Shown in pieces: positions 35,523 to 43,644 of a DNA stretch of 64,000 bases. Each line of letters opens with the position of its first letter. Position 1 is the first letter of the stretch. Origin of the DNA: an uncultured Bacteroidia bacterium (GTDB lineage Bacteria; Bacteroidota; Bacteroidia; Bacteroidales; UBA932); NCBI GenBank assembly GCA_902785065.1, contig CACZXH010000005.1:124001-188000 (forward strand). Reading direction: 5' to 3'. The notes beneath the pieces are model-generated. The model was not told the DNA's origin. It made no database searches and saw only the letters and a program-made list of their open reading frames with translations. The translations under genes were made by a program, and so were the position numbers.

Positions 35523-35595
35523 AGCCACTCAGGAGGCTCGAACTCCCGACCTGCGCGTTACGAATGCGCTGCTCTACCGACTGAGCTAAAGTGGC
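35523..35595 (-). tRNA. tRNA-Thr (anticodon CGU)
   Basis: The complement folds as a 73-base cloverleaf: acceptor GCCACTT/GAGTGGC, D-arm GCTC/GAGC, anticodon loop TTCGTAA with CGT, T-arm GGGAG-TTCGAGC-CTCCT. CCA is not encoded. The loop-closing pair 31-39 is A-C rather than A-U, as far as the sequence shows. Confidence 0.93.
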
Positions 35596-35622
35596 AAGAC
35601 CGATTACGGTGAATCGGGACTG

Positions 35623-35652
35623 CAAATATAGGAATTATTTTTTGATTCCAAA
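35623..35652 (-). promoter_or_regulatory. Promoter of tRNA-Thr
   Basis: On the minus strand, TTTG (35652-35649) is 18 bases upstream of the -7 element TATATTTG (35630-35623). The precursor would have a leader of about 20 bases. Confidence 0.65.
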
Positions 35653-35683
35653 GAATTTTTCGTGATTCGACGGCACATCCGAC

Positions 35684-36010
35684 TCATTCGTCGCGGAGTT
35701 CGGCCTTGATCCGGTCCATGCGGCGCCAGGCCTTACGGGAGGGGAAGGGCCAGAGGACGCATCGGCACCGGTTGGCTTCCTGGAAGCTGGCCGCGTAACG
35801 GCCTTCCTCCGACATGGGCTCCACGACGGCGCGGACGACGCTGAAGAAGAAGGCGTCGGAGAAATCGGCCAGGAAGGCGCCGGAGGCGTATTCTTCCAGT
35901 TCCGCGCCCTGCAGCGCCAGGAGCACCCTGGCGACGGCGTCCTCCTGGCTAGCCGCCCGGAAGAGCACCGTTCCGCTGTCCATCAGTTTGACTTTGTCCA
36001 CGTGGATCAT
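35684..36010 (-). CDS. Small hypothetical protein
   Basis: 108 residues (start MIHVDKVKLMDSGTVLF). I do not recognise the family. It has mixed alpha/beta character with a conserved-looking acidic middle (GAELEEYASGAFLADFSD) and a basic Trp-containing end (WPFPSRKAWRRMDRIKAELRDE); no signal peptide or membrane segment. I start at 36010, because a longer frame would begin inside the divergent promoter; a -7 element (36025-36032) lies 14 bases upstream. It is divergent from the BtuF-like gene. Confidence 0.6.
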   Translation of the reverse strand: MIHVDKVKLMDSGTVLFRAASQEDAVARVLLALQGAELEEYASGAFLADFSDAFFFSVVRAVVEPMSEEGRYAASFQEANRCRCVLWPFPSRKAWRRMDRIKAELRDE

Positions 36011-36021
36011 ATCGGTCGTTT

Positions 36022-36052
36022 TTGCAAAACTACGGACTTTTCCGTAATTTTG
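36022..36052 (+). promoter_or_regulatory. Palindromic divergent promoter (hypothetical gene / BtuF-like gene)
   Basis: For the plus gene, TTG (36022-36024), a 20-base spacer and TAATTTTG (36045-36052) form a good promoter. For the minus gene, TAGTTTTG occupies 36032-36025. The two halves form an inverted repeat CAAAACTACGGA / TCCGTAATTTTG with one mismatch, so both -7 boxes lie in one palindrome. Confidence 0.6.
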
Positions 36053-36059
36053 GAACACT

Positions 36060-37178
36060 ATGCTGTGCCGCGTTTGCAGAAAAGCCTCAATTCAACGCCT
36101 TCCAGGTGTTGACGCGGCGGCCTTTTCCCCCGTTTTGACGTTTTTCCGTGCCGCGTTTACAGCTGTATTGCGCTGTGCGGCTGTTTTATTGTTAACGTGG
36201 CAAGCCGTGTCCTGCCGGACGACCCGGCCATCGGCCGAAAGCGGCGGGATGGAGTACGCGCAGTGGTTCGACCTGCAAGGGGATCGTGCCGTCATCCTGT
36301 CCCCGTACGGGGGCGCGCCGGACACGATCAAGGTCGATGCGCCCGTTCGGAGCATCGTGTGCATGTCCTCGTCCTATATCGGTTTCCTGGACGCGCTGGG
36401 ATGCGATTCCGTGGCGACGGCCGTGTCGGGCCTGGCCTATGTGTCGGACCCGGAGGTACGGGCCCATGCCGTCGATGTGGGCTATGACGCCGCACTGGAT
36501 TACGAGACCATCCTGAAGCTCCGGCCGGACCTGGTATTGACCTATGCCGTGTCCGCCGCGGAGCCACCGTACCTGCAGAAGCTCCGCGACCTGGGCATCC
36601 CGACGGCCGTCATCCACGAGCACCTGGAAAGCCATCCGCTGGCCCGCGCGGAATACATCAAGTTCTTCGGCCTCCTGACCGGCCGCACCGCGCTGGCGGA
36701 CAGTCTCTTCGCCGACGTCCGCGACCGTTACCTTTCGCTGGTAAAAGAAACGGATGCGCCCAAGAAAATCCTGGTGAACATCCCCTATGCGGACCAATGG
36801 TACATTCCGGGCGGCGACAACTACATGACGCGCCTCATCCAGGACGCTGGCGGCGCGGTACTCGGCGCCGTCCCCGGCCGCTTCGAGTCCACCGTCATCT
36901 CGGTGGAAAAGGCCTTCTCATTGGCACAGGAGGCCGATTGCTGGCTCAACCCCGGCTGGTGCGCCACCAAGGCCCAGCTCCGCAGCGTCCACCCGCTCTT
37001 CGCCGATTTCCCCGTCCTCGGGAAGTCCGTCTGGAACAATACGAAACAGGCTACCCCGGGCGGCGGCAACGCTTTCTGGGAAACCGGCCCCGCCCGGCCG
37101 GACCTCATACTCGAAGACCTCCGCGCCATCTTCGACGGCACGGAGGTCCCGGGGTATTACTTTTTCGAAGTGGAATAG
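36060..37178 (+). CDS. BtuF/FecB-like periplasmic binding lipoprotein of an ABC importer
   Basis: 372 residues. A long N-terminal region with a hydrophobic helix and lipobox VSC (about residue 52) precedes a class III (helical-backbone) binding protein: RSIVCMSSSYIGFLDALGC, YETILKLRPDLVLTY, KKILVNIPYADQWYIPGGDNYMTRLIQDAGG. Such proteins bind cobalamin, haem or siderophores. No permease or ATPase gene is adjacent, so the ligand is open. The ATG lies 7 bases past the -7 element, suggesting a leaderless mRNA and ruling out a leader riboswitch. The n-region is unusually long; a later TTG start is possible. Confidence 0.8.
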   Translation: MLCRVCRKASIQRLPGVDAAAFSPVLTFFRAAFTAVLRCAAVLLLTWQAVSCRTTRPSAESGGMEYAQWFDLQGDRAVILSPYGGAPDTIKVDAPVRSIVCMSSSYIGFLDALGCDSVATAVSGLAYVSDPEVRAHAVDVGYDAALDYETILKLRPDLVLTYAVSAAEPPYLQKLRDLGIPTAVIHEHLESHPLARAEYIKFFGLLTGRTALADSLFADVRDRYLSLVKETDAPKKILVNIPYADQWYIPGGDNYMTRLIQDAGGAVLGAVPGRFESTVISVEKAFSLAQEADCWLNPGWCATKAQLRSVHPLFADFPVLGKSVWNNTKQATPGGGNAFWETGPARPDLILEDLRAIFDGTEVPGYYFFEVE

Positions 37179-37203
37179 ATTCCCGGTCAAGCCGGGAATG
37201 ACG
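37179..37203. repeat. GTCATTCCCGG-family palindrome between convergent genes
   Basis: ATTCCCGG-TCAAG-CCGGGAAT, a perfect 8-bp stem with a 5-base loop, fills nearly all the gap between the BtuF-like stop and the exonuclease stop. It is the inverted form of the repeat at 5464-5487 and may serve as a bidirectional terminator. Confidence 0.85.
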
Positions 37204-37207
37204 CGGG

Positions 37208-38185
37208 TCAGAACAACTTCCCGCCCCACTTGGTGGCCAGGCCGGCGAGTTCGTCGGCCGTGGCGGGACGGTTCAGGGATTCCTTGCGTTCGCGCTGGAA
37301 CTGCTGCTTGAGGCGGGCGAACTGGCGTTTGGTGTCCAGCGTGAAGTCGCCGTTCTCGATCCAGGCGAAATAGGAAGGCTCGTTCTCCCACACATCGCGG
37401 GCGGTGCGGCCTTTGTGCTTGCCGAAGCTGATGGTGGGCTCGCCCTCGTCGTTAAGGATCAGGCGGCCGGCGAAGTCCACGTTGCGGGCGCGGGCGCCGA
37501 TCTTCGCCAGTGCATCCACGTCGTTCTTGAGCGCTTCCTGCTGAATCTCCGTCGGCTCCTTGTAGCGGTCCAGCTGTGCCTTGAGTACTTCGTAGGTGGC
37601 CAGGGTATCGGCCTCCGCCGTATGGGCGTTCTCGAAGTCCTTACCGCCGCAGTAGAAGCGGTAAGCAGCGCGGAGGTTCCGGGGTTCCATGTGGTGGTAG
37701 ATATTCTGGACATCGACCATCTTGCAGTCGTGGAGGTCGATCTTGTCGATGCAGTCGAGCATCGCTCGGGCCTTTTTCCGGGCCTCCTCACTGGCCTTCG
37801 CATCCGCGAGGCGGGTGTTGCAGTAGTCCCGCACGCGCTCGATCTCCTCCGCGAGGAGCGGGAGGTCGAACTTCGTGGAGTTGAAGCCGGCGAGGTCGCT
37901 CCCGGCGAGCCAATCGGCCACTTCGGGGAGCACCTCAATGAATTTCGGGCAGTCCACGAGGTCCTCGTCCTTCACCCCGTTCACTTCCGAGGCGCTCGGG
38001 TTGATGGGGATGACGCGGCGGTTCCTGTAATCCCAGGGCTTGATCTTCCAGGTCTTTACCTGGGGTGCGTCCCCTTCCGGAAGCACTTTGACGAAACTCA
38101 GTTCAATGATGCCGTCCGTGGCAATATTAAGGCCGGTGCTCTCGATGTCGAAGAAGAGCAACGGCCTTTCCAGTTTCAGTTCCAT
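37208..38185 (-). CDS. DnaQ-like 3'-5' exonuclease with ExoX-like C-terminal domain
   Basis: 325 residues of the DEDDh exonuclease family: Asp13 and Glu15 in FFDIESTGL, LAGFNSTKFDLPLLAEEI, and the final HTAEADTLATYEVL (His and Asp). A C-terminal segment (ISFGKHKGRTARDVWENEPSYFAWIENGDF) is the small ExoX/DUF3820-type domain. It is probably a repair or proofreading-type exonuclease rather than the PolIII epsilon subunit. It lies 6 bp downstream of dnaN and is probably co-transcribed with it. Confidence 0.85.
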   Translation of the reverse strand: MELKLERPLLFFDIESTGLNIATDGIIELSFVKVLPEGDAPQVKTWKIKPWDYRNRRVIPINPSASEVNGVKDEDLVDCPKFIEVLPEVADWLAGSDLAGFNSTKFDLPLLAEEIERVRDYCNTRLADAKASEEARKKARAMLDCIDKIDLHDCKMVDVQNIYHHMEPRNLRAAYRFYCGGKDFENAHTAEADTLATYEVLKAQLDRYKEPTEIQQEALKNDVDALAKIGARARNVDFAGRLILNDEGEPTISFGKHKGRTARDVWENEPSYFAWIENGDFTLDTKRQFARLKQQFQRERKESLNRPATADELAGLATKWGGKLF

Positions 38186-38191
38186 ACGCTG

Positions 38192-39313
38192 TTATGAAAT
38201 CATGATCGGCATCAGGATGCCGCAGATCTTCTCGCTTTCAGCCTCTTCCTCGGACGGGAGGATGAGGGCGGCGCGGCGGGCGTCGGCAAACTTGATGACG
38301 ATCCCGTTGCAGCCCATGTTGGAGAGGATTTCCGTCAGGAAGGTGGACTTGAAGCCGATGGTGAGTTCGTCGCCGGCATAGTCGCAGTTGATCTTCTCAT
38401 AGGCGGCGAGGGCGAAGCCCAGGTCCTGCGCGGACACTTCCAGCTGACCTTCCTTGAGCGTGAACTTGATGTGGTTCGATGCCTTGTTGGAGCACACGGC
38501 CACGCGGCGGACGGTGTTCAGCAGGAGGGTGCGGTCGATCTTGAGGACGTTCGCGTTGTTCTGCGGGATAACGTCACGGTATTTCGGGTATTTGCCCACG
38601 ACCAGGCGGCAGATCATCGTCGTCGCGCCGAAGGTGAACTGGGCGGAACTGCCGTCGAATTCCACGTCGACCTTCTCCACGTCCTTGCCGATAATGCTGC
38701 GGAGCACGGCGGCGGGCTTCTTGTGGAGGATGAAGGAGGCCTTCTCGGCGGCCTTGACGTCGGTGGTGGTGTAGCAGATGAGCTTGTGGGAGTCGGAGGC
38801 GACGAGGGTGGTGGAGGCCGTGTCGATGTCGAAGAAGATACCGTTCATCGCCGGGCGGATCTCATCGTCCGCGGTGGCGTAGACGGTGCCCTGGATGCCT
38901 TCCACGAGGCTCGCGGCCGGGAATTCGACCTTCTGCGCATCCTCGCCGGTCCCCTTGATCTCGGGATAGTCGTCTGCGGGGAAGTAAGGGAGGACGGAAT
39001 TACCGCTGGCCCATGCGCACTCGAAGGAACTGTCGCTGACCGTGCGGATGCGGACCGGCTGGTCCGGGAGCTCCTTGAGCAGGTCGATCATATGGCGGGC
39101 GGGGACGGCGATACTGCCGTCTTCCTCGGCGCCGTCCACCTCGAGGGCGGTGCGGAGCGTCAGTTCGGAGTCCGAGGCGGTCACTTCGAGCCGGTTGCCC
39201 TTCAGGACGAACAGGAAGTTCTCGAGGATCGGAAGGGGAGACTTGGACGGGATGGCCTTCGAGACGTCCAGGAGGCCCTTCAGCAGGTCGGTACTGGAAA
39301 TGTTCAGTTTCAT
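38192..39313 (-). CDS. dnaN: DNA polymerase III beta sliding clamp
   Basis: 373 residues of the three-domain beta clamp. Recognisable parts: MKLNISSTDLLKGLLDVSKAIPSKSPLPILENFLF, VPARHMIDLLKELPD, FPADDYPEI, GIFFDIDTASTTLVASDSHKL, and the last domain ending CGILMPIMIS, close to the usual ILMPMRI terminus. As a dimer it encircles DNA and tethers the polymerase and repair enzymes. dnaA is not adjacent. The -7 element TATATTTG is at 39339-39346. Confidence 0.95.
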   Translation of the reverse strand: MKLNISSTDLLKGLLDVSKAIPSKSPLPILENFLFVLKGNRLEVTASDSELTLRTALEVDGAEEDGSIAVPARHMIDLLKELPDQPVRIRTVSDSSFECAWASGNSVLPYFPADDYPEIKGTGEDAQKVEFPAASLVEGIQGTVYATADDEIRPAMNGIFFDIDTASTTLVASDSHKLICYTTTDVKAAEKASFILHKKPAAVLRSIIGKDVEKVDVEFDGSSAQFTFGATTMICRLVVGKYPKYRDVIPQNNANVLKIDRTLLLNTVRRVAVCSNKASNHIKFTLKEGQLEVSAQDLGFALAAYEKINCDYAGDELTIGFKSTFLTEILSNMGCNGIVIKFADARRAALILPSEEEAESEKICGILMPIMIS

Positions 39314-39338
39314 ACTTCAGTCGCAATATTAATACTGA

Positions 39339-39346
39339 CAAATATA
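39339..39346 (-). promoter_or_regulatory. -7 promoter element of dnaN
   Basis: TATATTTG on the minus strand, 25 bases before the dnaN ATG. Confidence 0.5.
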
Positions 39347-39411
39347 ACAAAAATATCGCAAATGGCATAAAACTTGAAAATTTTAGGCCGGCAAATACAA
39401 CTGTGTACTAT

Positions 39412-40872
39412 ATGAAAAAAGGATTTTTAACCGTATTGCTTTCCATCCTCGCCGGCGGACTGACCGCCTACGGCGTCGTGAAAGCCAATGAGAACAACCT
39501 GATCCCAGCGGGAGCAAGCAGTGAAAACGGCAGCATCGAATACCGTACTGTCAATCTGGCAGACTCTGATTATCCCGACTTCACCTACGCGGCCGAATCC
39601 GCCGTGCAGGCGGTCGTCTATGTGGAAGTGACGGTCCAGCAGACCGCCCGCCGCGGCATCGACCCGTTCGAGTACTTCTTCGGCTTCGGTGACGGCTATG
39701 GTTTCGGCCAGCCCCAGTCCCGCGAGGCGAAGGGCAGCGGCTCCGGCGTCATTATCCGCCCGGACGGCTACATCGTCACCAACAACCACGTCGTCTCCGG
39801 CGCCACCAAGATCTCCGTGACCACGAACGACAACCAGAAGTTCGACGCCACCGTCGTCGGCACCGACCCGGCCACGGACGTCGCCATTATCAAGGTCGAC
39901 GCGCAGAACCTCCCGACCCTCCCGATGGGAGACAGCGACCAGCTCCGCCTCGGCGAATGGGTCCTCGCCATCGGCTCCCCGCTGGGCGAGCAACTCCGAA
40001 GCACCATCACCGCCGGTATTGTCTCCGCCAAGGGCCGCTCCATGCCCGACGGCAGCGGCGAATTCAAGATCGAATCCTTCATCCAGACCGATGCGGCCGT
40101 GAATCCCGGCAACTCCGGCGGCGCCCTCGTGAACAAGAAGGGCGAGCTGGTGGGCATCAACACCGCCATCGTCTCCCAGACCGGTTCCTACACCGGCTAT
40201 TCCTTCGCCGTCCCGGTGAACATCGTCAAGCGCGTCGCCGCCGACCTGATCGACTTCGGCTCCGTCAAGCGCGCCATGCTCGGCATCACCATGCAGCCCG
40301 TTTCGACCCTTGATAAAAAAATTCAAGAAGATTTGAAACTTAATTCCATGAACGGCGTATATATAGTTGAGGTTTCGAAGGGAAGCGCCGCGGAAGAGGC
40401 CGGCCTGAAGCAGGGCGACGTGATTGTCGCCATTGGCGGCCAGAGGATTACGGACGGTGCCTCCGTCCAGGAAAAGGTGAACAACTACCATCCTGGCGAC
40501 AAGGCGGTCGTCAACTATATCCGCGACGGAAAGGAACTCACGACCGAAGTCACATTCCATGCCGCCGCCTCGCAGAACGGTGAGACGGATGTGGACGGTT
40601 CTGTCGCCTTCTACGGAGCGCGCCTGAAAGAATTGAGCAGTGAGGAGAAGCAGGCGATGGGTCTCCGGGGCGGTGTCAAGATCGTCTCCGTGGGCCAGGG
40701 CAAGATGGCCGACGCCGGCGCGACCAGCGGTTCCGTGATCCTGTACGTGAACGACGAACCCGTTTCGAAACCCGAGGACGTGATCGCCAAGGCCAAGAAG
40801 GCCCAGCGCGGCATCTACATCGAGGGTGTCGATGCGAATGGACAAACCTTCTACTACGGCTTTGGCAAGTAA
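39412..40872 (+). CDS. degP: DegP/HtrA-type periplasmic serine protease
   Basis: 486 residues. N-terminal membrane/signal segment (1-22), then a trypsin-like domain with the triad His126 (IVTNNHVVS), Asp156 (PATDVAIIKVD) and Ser235 (NPGNSGGALVN), and two PDZ domains (about 300-385 and 400-480). It degrades or refolds misfolded envelope proteins. The ATG at 39412 is used; an in-frame GTG three codons earlier has no merit. It is followed by a strong terminator just ahead of rpoD. Confidence 0.93.
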   Translation: MKKGFLTVLLSILAGGLTAYGVVKANENNLIPAGASSENGSIEYRTVNLADSDYPDFTYAAESAVQAVVYVEVTVQQTARRGIDPFEYFFGFGDGYGFGQPQSREAKGSGSGVIIRPDGYIVTNNHVVSGATKISVTTNDNQKFDATVVGTDPATDVAIIKVDAQNLPTLPMGDSDQLRLGEWVLAIGSPLGEQLRSTITAGIVSAKGRSMPDGSGEFKIESFIQTDAAVNPGNSGGALVNKKGELVGINTAIVSQTGSYTGYSFAVPVNIVKRVAADLIDFGSVKRAMLGITMQPVSTLDKKIQEDLKLNSMNGVYIVEVSKGSAAEEAGLKQGDVIVAIGGQRITDGASVQEKVNNYHPGDKAVVNYIRDGKELTTEVTFHAAASQNGETDVDGSVAFYGARLKELSSEEKQAMGLRGGVKIVSVGQGKMADAGATSGSVILYVNDEPVSKPEDVIAKAKKAQRGIYIEGVDANGQTFYYGFGK

Positions 40873-40899
40873 GGAACTGCCGAAGGCCTGAACCATACC

Positions 40900-40940
40900 G
40901 TTACGGTCAGTTTCTTACCGAGACTGACCGTAACTTTTTT
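40900..40940 (+). terminator. Strong hairpin terminator immediately upstream of rpoD
   Basis: GTTACGGTCAGT (40900-40911) and ACTGACCGTAAC (40923-40934) make a 12-bp perfect stem, followed by TTTTTT. The T-run ends about 8 bases before the rpoD ATG, leaving no room for a promoter between them. Confidence 0.85.
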
Positions 40941-40948
40941 AATTAATA

Positions 40949-41491
40949 ATGAGACAGTTAAAGATTACAAAATCGATCACCAACCGCGAGAGCGCGTCCC
41001 TGGACAAGTACCTCCAGGAAATCGGCAGGGAAGAGTTGGTGACCCCGGAAGAGGAAGTGGAACTGGCCCAGCGCATCCGCAAGGGCGATCCCGTGGCCCT
41101 CGAGAAACTCACCCGCGCGAACCTCCGTTTCGTCGTGTCTGTCGCGAAGCAGTACCAGAACCAGGGCCTGAGCCTCCCGGACCTGATCAATGAAGGCAAC
41201 CTCGGCCTGATCAAGGCTGCCGAGAAGTTCGACGAGACCCGCGGCTTCAAGTTCATTTCCTACGCCGTGTGGTGGATCCGCCAGAGCATCCTCCAGGCCC
41301 TCGCCGAGCAGAGCCGCATCGTGCGTCTCCCGCTGAACCAGGTGGGCTCCCTGAACAAGATCAACAAGGCCCTCTCCAAGTTCGAGCAGGAGAACGAGCG
41401 CCAGCCCTCCAACGAGGAACTGTCCGAAATGATCGACGTCCCCAAGGACAAGATTTCCGATACCCTCCGCGCTGGACGTCCTCCCCAATGA
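40949..41491 (+). CDS. rpoD: Primary sigma factor RpoD, N-terminal part (frameshifted gene)
   Basis: Carries regions 1.2 to 3.0/3.1 of the short Bacteroidota Rpo[22 protein letters not shown], region 2 ([56 protein letters not shown]) and region 3 up to KISDTLR (174 codons to 41470). There the expected V-S-G-R-H-V-S-V-D segment is missing. The frame changes and the protein ends after AGRPPQ. The 174 codons here plus 92 in the downstream frame make 266, about 20 short of the usual 286. The gene is essential, so an assembly error or a second copy must be considered. Confidence 0.9.
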   Translation: MRQLKITKSITNRESASLDKYLQEIGREELVTPEEEVELAQRIRKGDPVALEKLTRANLRFVVSVAKQYQNQGLSLPDLINEGNLGLIKAAEKFDETRGFKFISYAVWWIRQSILQALAEQSRIVRLPLNQVGSLNKINKALSKFEQENERQPSNEELSEMIDVPKDKISDTLRAGRPPQ

Positions 41492-41750
41492 CGACTCCCC
41501 GATGGCCGACCGCGGCCTCGTGAACGAGTCCCTGAACACCGAGATCGAGCGCGCCCTGTCCACCCTCACGGACCGCGAGCGCGAGATCGTCAAGTCCTTC
41601 TTCGGCATCGGCTGCCAGGAGATGACCCTCGAGGAGATCGGCGAGCGCTTCGGCCTCACCCGCGAGCGTGTCCGCCAGATCAAGGAAAAGGCCATCCGCC
41701 GGCTCAAGAGCCCGTCCCGGAGCAAACTCTTGAAAGGATACCTCGGATAA
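41472..41750 (+). CDS. rpoD: RpoD C-terminal part in a shifted frame (regions 3.2 end and 4)
   Basis: From [21 protein letters not shown] onward this frame encodes the rest of Rpo[47 protein letters not shown] (region 4.2 helix-turn-helix for the -33 element) and the terminus SKLLKGYLG. The frame is +1 relative to the upstream part. If translated alone, the first ATG is at 41502, in MADRGLV. The stop overlaps the argS ATG (TAATG), so argS translation is normally coupled to this end of rpoD. Confidence 0.88.
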   Translation: MDVLPNDDSPMADRGLVNESLNTEIERALSTLTDREREIVKSFFGIGCQEMTLEEIGERFGLTRERVRQIKEKAIRRLKSPSRSKLLKGYLG

Positions 41751-43531
41751 TGACACCGGAAAAATTCATCCAGAACAAGGCTGCCGAAGCCATCAAGGCC
41801 CTGTATGGGGCGGATGTCCAGGCCGATAGCCTCCAGGCCGCCGTGACCCGGAAGGAGTTCGAGGGCGATTACACCCTCGTGACGTTCCCGCTTTTGAAGA
41901 TTACTCACAGCGCCCCCGATGCGACGGGGAACGCGATTGGCCAGTGGCTCGTGGACAACGTCCCCGAGATTGCGGCCTTCAACTCCGTGAAGGGTTTCCT
42001 GAACCTTTCCTTCTCCGCCGTCTATTGGGACGAAACCTTCGCCGAGATCGCCGCTGACGACGCTTTCGGCCAGCTCGCCCCCACCGGCAAGCGCATCATG
42101 GTGGAGTTCTCCTCCCCGAATACGAACAAGCCCCTTCACCTCGGGCATATCCGCAACAACCTCCTCGGTGACAGCGTGTCCCGCCTGCTGAAGGCCTGCG
42201 GCAACGAGGTCATCAAGTCCACGATCGTGAACGACCGCGGCGTCCATATCTGCAAGTCCATGCTGGCCTGGCAGAAGGAGTTCCAGGGCAAGACCCCGGA
42301 ATCCACCGGCATCAAGGGCGACCACCTCGTGGGCGACTGCTACGTGGCCTTCGACAAGATGTACAAGGCCGAGGTCAAGCAGCTCATGGAACAGGGGATG
42401 TCCGAGGACGAGGCCAAGAAGGCCGCCCCTTCCCTGAAGGAGGCCCACGAGATGCTCGTCAAGTGGGAGAAGGAGGATCCGGAGGTCCGTGCCCTGTGGG
42501 CCATGATGAACGGCTGGGTCTATGCCGGGTTCGACGAGACCTACGCCGCCCTGGGCATTACCTTCGACCAGGTGGACCACGAGTCTGAGACTTACCTTCT
42601 CGGTAAGGAACTGGTGCAGAAGGGTTTGGACGAAGGCGTGTTCGTGCGCGAGGCCGATGGTTCCGTGTGGTGCGACCTCACGGCCGACGGCCTGGACCGC
42701 AAGCTCGTGCTCCGCGGTGACGGCACCTCCGTGTATATCACCCAGGATCTCGGCACCGCTGAGCGCCGTTTCGCCAAGTACGACCTCGACTCCCACGTGT
42801 ATGTCGTGGGCAACGAGCAAGACTACCACTTCCAGGTCCTGAAGCTCATCCTCAAGAAGCTCGGCTTCGACTGGGCGGACCAGATCTACCACCTGTCCTA
42901 CGGCATGGTGGAGCTCCCGGAAGGCAAGATGAAGTCCCGCGAGGGAACCGTCGTCGACGCCGACGACCTCATCCAGAGCATGTACGAGGAGGCGAAGAAG
43001 ACCTCCGAGGAAAGCGGCAAGCTCGCGGACCTGAGCGAGGAGGAGAAGGACAAGCTGTACCACATGATCGGCCTCGGCGCCCTCAAGTACTTCATTATCA
43101 AGGTAGATCCAAAGAAGACGATGCTCTTCAACCCGAAGGAATCCATCGACTTCAACGGCAACACCGGTCCCTTCATCCAGTACACGCACGCCCGCATCTG
43201 CTCGATCCTGCGGAAGGCGACGGTGGAATTCGGCCCGGCCGACATCACCACCAGCCTTGTCCCTTCGGCGAAGGAAATCCGCCTCATCAAGCTGCTGGGC
43301 ACGTTCCCGGCGAAGGTCGCCGAAGCCGGCGCGGCCCTGAGCCCCGCCGTCATCGCGAACTACGCCTACGACCTGGCGAAGGAGTTCAACCAGTACTACC
43401 ATGACACGCCCATCCTCCGCGAGGAGGACCCGGCCGTCCTGAAGTTCCGCCTGGAACTGATTTCCGTGATGGCCCGCACACTCCGCTGCGCCATGGGCAT
43501 CCTGGGCATCCAGCTTCCGGACCGGATGTAA
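41750..43531 (+). CDS. argS: Arginyl-tRNA synthetase
   Basis: 593 residues of class I ArgRS. N-terminal additional domain (about 1-115), HIGH motif in HLGHIRNN, the KMSKS-like GKMKSREGTVVDADDL, and the DALR anticodon-binding domain at the C terminus ending MGILGIQLPDRM. It charges tRNA-Arg. It overlaps the rpoD stop by one base, so expression would normally depend on readthrough from rpoD. A repeat pair and a terminator follow. Confidence 0.95.
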   Translation: MTPEKFIQNKAAEAIKALYGADVQADSLQAAVTRKEFEGDYTLVTFPLLKITHSAPDATGNAIGQWLVDNVPEIAAFNSVKGFLNLSFSAVYWDETFAEIAADDAFGQLAPTGKRIMVEFSSPNTNKPLHLGHIRNNLLGDSVSRLLKACGNEVIKSTIVNDRGVHICKSMLAWQKEFQGKTPESTGIKGDHLVGDCYVAFDKMYKAEVKQLMEQGMSEDEAKKAAPSLKEAHEMLVKWEKEDPEVRALWAMMNGWVYAGFDETYAALGITFDQVDHESETYLLGKELVQKGLDEGVFVREADGSVWCDLTADGLDRKLVLRGDGTSVYITQDLGTAERRFAKYDLDSHVYVVGNEQDYHFQVLKLILKKLGFDWADQIYHLSYGMVELPEGKMKSREGTVVDADDLIQSMYEEAKKTSEESGKLADLSEEEKDKLYHMIGLGALKYFIIKVDPKKTMLFNPKESIDFNGNTGPFIQYTHARICSILRKATVEFGPADITTSLVPSAKEIRLIKLLGTFPAKVAEAGAALSPAVIANYAYDLAKEFNQYYHDTPILREEDPAVLKFRLELISVMARTLRCAMGILGIQLPDRM

Positions 43532-43541
43532 TCCATCCCCT

Positions 43542-43588
43542 TGTCATTCTGAGCGTCCTTTGTCATTCTGAGCGAAGCGAATGAATCT
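43542..43588. repeat. Two tandem TGTCATTCTGAGCG repeats
   Basis: TGTCATTCTGAGCG occurs at 43542-43555 and again at 43561-43574, the second extended to GAAGCGAATGAATCT. It belongs to the same loose family as the TGTCATTTCGA repeat at 46290 inside the methyltransferase gene. It lies between argS and the terminator. Confidence 0.8.
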
Positions 43589-43592
43589 AAAT

Positions 43593-43625
43593 AAAATCGC
43601 CAGCCTTGAACGGGCTGGCGATTTT
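43593..43625. terminator. Bidirectional terminator between argS and the phosphohexomutase gene
   Basis: AAAATCGCCAGCC (43593-43605) pairs perfectly with GGCTGGCGATTTT (43613-43625); the A and T ends make it active in both directions. Confidence 0.88.
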
Positions 43626-43644
43626 CGTTGGTGCACCGGAAGAC

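Noticed and set aside
36000-36060. Cobalamin riboswitch for the BtuF-like gene
   Set aside because: The -7 element is 7 bases from the ATG, which leaves no leader RNA, and no B12-box-like sequence is seen.
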